Translations under genes and position numbers: made by a program
NCBI GenBank assembly: GCA_014379395.1
Contig: JACMLV010000481.1
Coordinates: 1-7,263 of the forward strand
DNA length: 7,263 bases
Direction of reading: 5' to 3'
Source of the DNA: Burkholderiaceae bacterium
Lineage (GTDB): Bacteria > Pseudomonadota > Gammaproteobacteria > Burkholderiales > Burkholderiaceae_D
Part shown: positions 6,798-7,263 of the stretch, in pieces
Position numbering within the stretch: the first letter of the stretch is position 1
How the letters are laid out: each line of letters starts with the position of its first letter
Notes under the pieces: generated by a model
The model's input: only the letters and a program-made list of their open reading frames with translations
Told to the model about the DNA's origin: nothing
The model's database searches: none

Positions 6798-6801
6798 CTC
6801 C
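6798..6801 (-). promoter_or_regulatory. Ribosome binding site deciding the czcC start
   Basis: GGAG on the minus strand, 5 bases before the ATG at 6790-6792. It supports the 402-residue form over a start at the in-frame TTG at 6811-6813, which lies upstream of this site. Confidence 0.75.
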
Positions 6802-6840
6802 AACAAGTGACAAAGATGTTCACAAGGGGTAAGCGCACGC

Positions 6841-6857
6841 GCATAGCAAAGCTATGC
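6841..6857. repeat. Perfect inverted repeat in the czcI-czcC gap
   Basis: GCATAGC (6841-6847) and GCTATGC (6851-6857) form a perfect 7-bp inverted repeat around AAA (TTT on the coding strand). It lies in the 87-base gap between the CzcI-like stop and the outer-membrane factor start, 48 bases before that start. It may be an RNA hairpin or a protein-binding palindrome; no promoter was recognised beside it. There is no T-tract after it on the minus strand, so it is not an intrinsic terminator. Confidence 0.6.
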
Positions 6858-6879
6858 CGACTGAACGAAGCTGGTGCGT

Positions 6880-7263
6880 TTATCCCCCGGCAGCGAGGCC
6901 GGGGGCGAATGAAGGCGGACGTTGGGGATCGTCCAAGCAGGGGTTGGGTATGTAGGACGCCGGATCAGGATACTCGGCGAGCGAGGCCGGCGACACGCTG
7001 AACAGCATGGCGGCAGGGTTTAGCAAGGGAAGCTGCGTTGCCGCCGAGTGCTCGTCAGCATGCGCAATGGATTCGTCCGAATTGTCGTAGTGGATCGAAC
7101 CATCATCCTCATGATGATGCAAATCTTCCGAATGTTCAATTTCATGGGGCACCCCAGCCAATGCAGACGACCGCAGCCCGGCAACCTGCGAAGCAAAGCT
7201 TTGCAGAGGTAGGCAGATCAGCAACAGTATGCAAAAAAGTCGGCGCACGGCGAAGAAAGTCAA
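6880..7263 (-). CDS. CzcI-like exported His/acid-rich protein (possibly 5'-truncated)
   Basis: A 127-codon frame open to the window edge. The N-terminal part is a signal peptide with RRLFCILLLICLPLQSFAS, resembling the hydrophobic start with an LPLQ element that I associate with CzcI-family proteins found just upstream of czcC. Residues 40-72 (bases 7048-7146) contain eight His and twelve Asp/Glu in 33 residues, including LHHHEDD, a likely low-affinity metal-binding segment. The C-terminal part has no domain I recognise but ends with Pro-rich DPQRPPSFAPG, as CzcI-like proteins often do. Its place ahead of the outer-membrane factor fits the czcI-czcC-czcB-czcA order of Cupriavidus. The start is uncertain: GTG at 7248 gives a compact MRRL-type signal peptide (122 residues) but has no ribosome site, TTG at 7263 is the edge itself, and the true start may lie outside. 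CzcI is described as a modulator of czc expression; a role here is inference. Confidence 0.75.
   Translation of the reverse strand: MTFFAVRRLFCILLLICLPLQSFASQVAGLRSSALAGVPHEIEHSEDLHHHEDDGSIHYDNSDESIAHADEHSAATQLPLLNPAAMLFSVSPASLAEYPDPASYIPNPCLDDPQRPPSFAPGLAAGG
6884..6905 (-). repeat. GC-rich hairpin at the end of the CzcI-like gene
   Basis: CCCCCGGC (6884-6891) and GCCGGGGG (6898-6905) form a perfect 8-bp stem with a 6-base loop, covering the last codons and ending two bases before the TAA (6880-6882). On the minus strand it is followed by ATAAACGC, with no T-tract, so it is not a classical intrinsic terminator. It could stabilise the upstream transcript end or slow ribosomes or polymerase at the gene boundary. 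The pairing is seen directly; the role is inferred. Confidence 0.55.

Noticed and set aside
6807..6823. CRP/FNR-like site GTGACAAAGATGTTCAC
   Set aside because: The half-sites are only 4 bases (GTGA and TCAC) with a 9-base centre instead of 6-8, and no promoter is seen next to it.
1..7263. Insertion sequence, integrase, CRISPR array, tRNA or toxin-antitoxin genes
   Set aside because: Both strands were read for these; no transposase-like frame, terminal repeats, regular direct repeats or tRNA-like cloverleaf was found.

Overview
The window is GC-rich proteobacterial chromosome. The tail of a homoserine dehydrogenase and the style of the efflux genes suggest a betaproteobacterium, probably Burkholderiales (Oxalobacteraceae-like, e.g. 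the Massilia/Duganella/Janthinobacterium group). That placement is inference from protein resemblance; the window holds no rRNA or other marker.

Layout. Bases 1-220 (+) are the 3' end of hom, the ACT regulatory domain of homoserine dehydrogenase, closed by a textbook intrinsic terminator at 247-280. The rest, 384-7263, is one minus-strand block that converges on hom. Read in its own direction (from high to low coordinates) it encodes: (1) a His/acid-rich exported CzcI-like protein, possibly cut by the window edge; (2) a CzcC/TolC-type outer-membrane factor; (3) a 183-residue exported protein with a C-terminal membrane anchor; (4) a CzcB-type periplasmic adaptor; (5) a 1031-residue CzcA/CusA-type RND pump; (6) a 124-residue exported His-containing protein. 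Genes 2-3 and 3-4 overlap by ATGA, and genes 4-5 are 6 bases apart, so 2-5 form a tight, translationally coupled core. Gene 6 is set apart by a terminator-like hairpin whose T-tract touches its ribosome binding site.

Working together: the RND pump, adaptor and outer-membrane factor would form a tripartite complex that moves heavy-metal cations from the periplasm or cytoplasm to the outside, driven by proton entry. The small exported proteins carry His-rich or His-containing segments at or near their mature N-termini and look like periplasmic metal binders or modulators. The transporter lacks the methionine triad of the Cu/Ag pump CusA, and also lacks the first Asp of the CzcA TM4 motif, so the metal cannot be named from sequence; divalent cations are favoured.

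Most interesting points: the domain that in many HME-RND adaptors sits at the N-terminus is here a separate membrane-anchored protein; that protein and the adaptor begin their mature chains with the same 14 residues, encoded with seven base differences that are all silent; and an attenuator-like hairpin precedes the last gene. No mobile element, CRISPR array, tRNA or rRNA was seen, and the operon promoter and any regulator lie outside the window.
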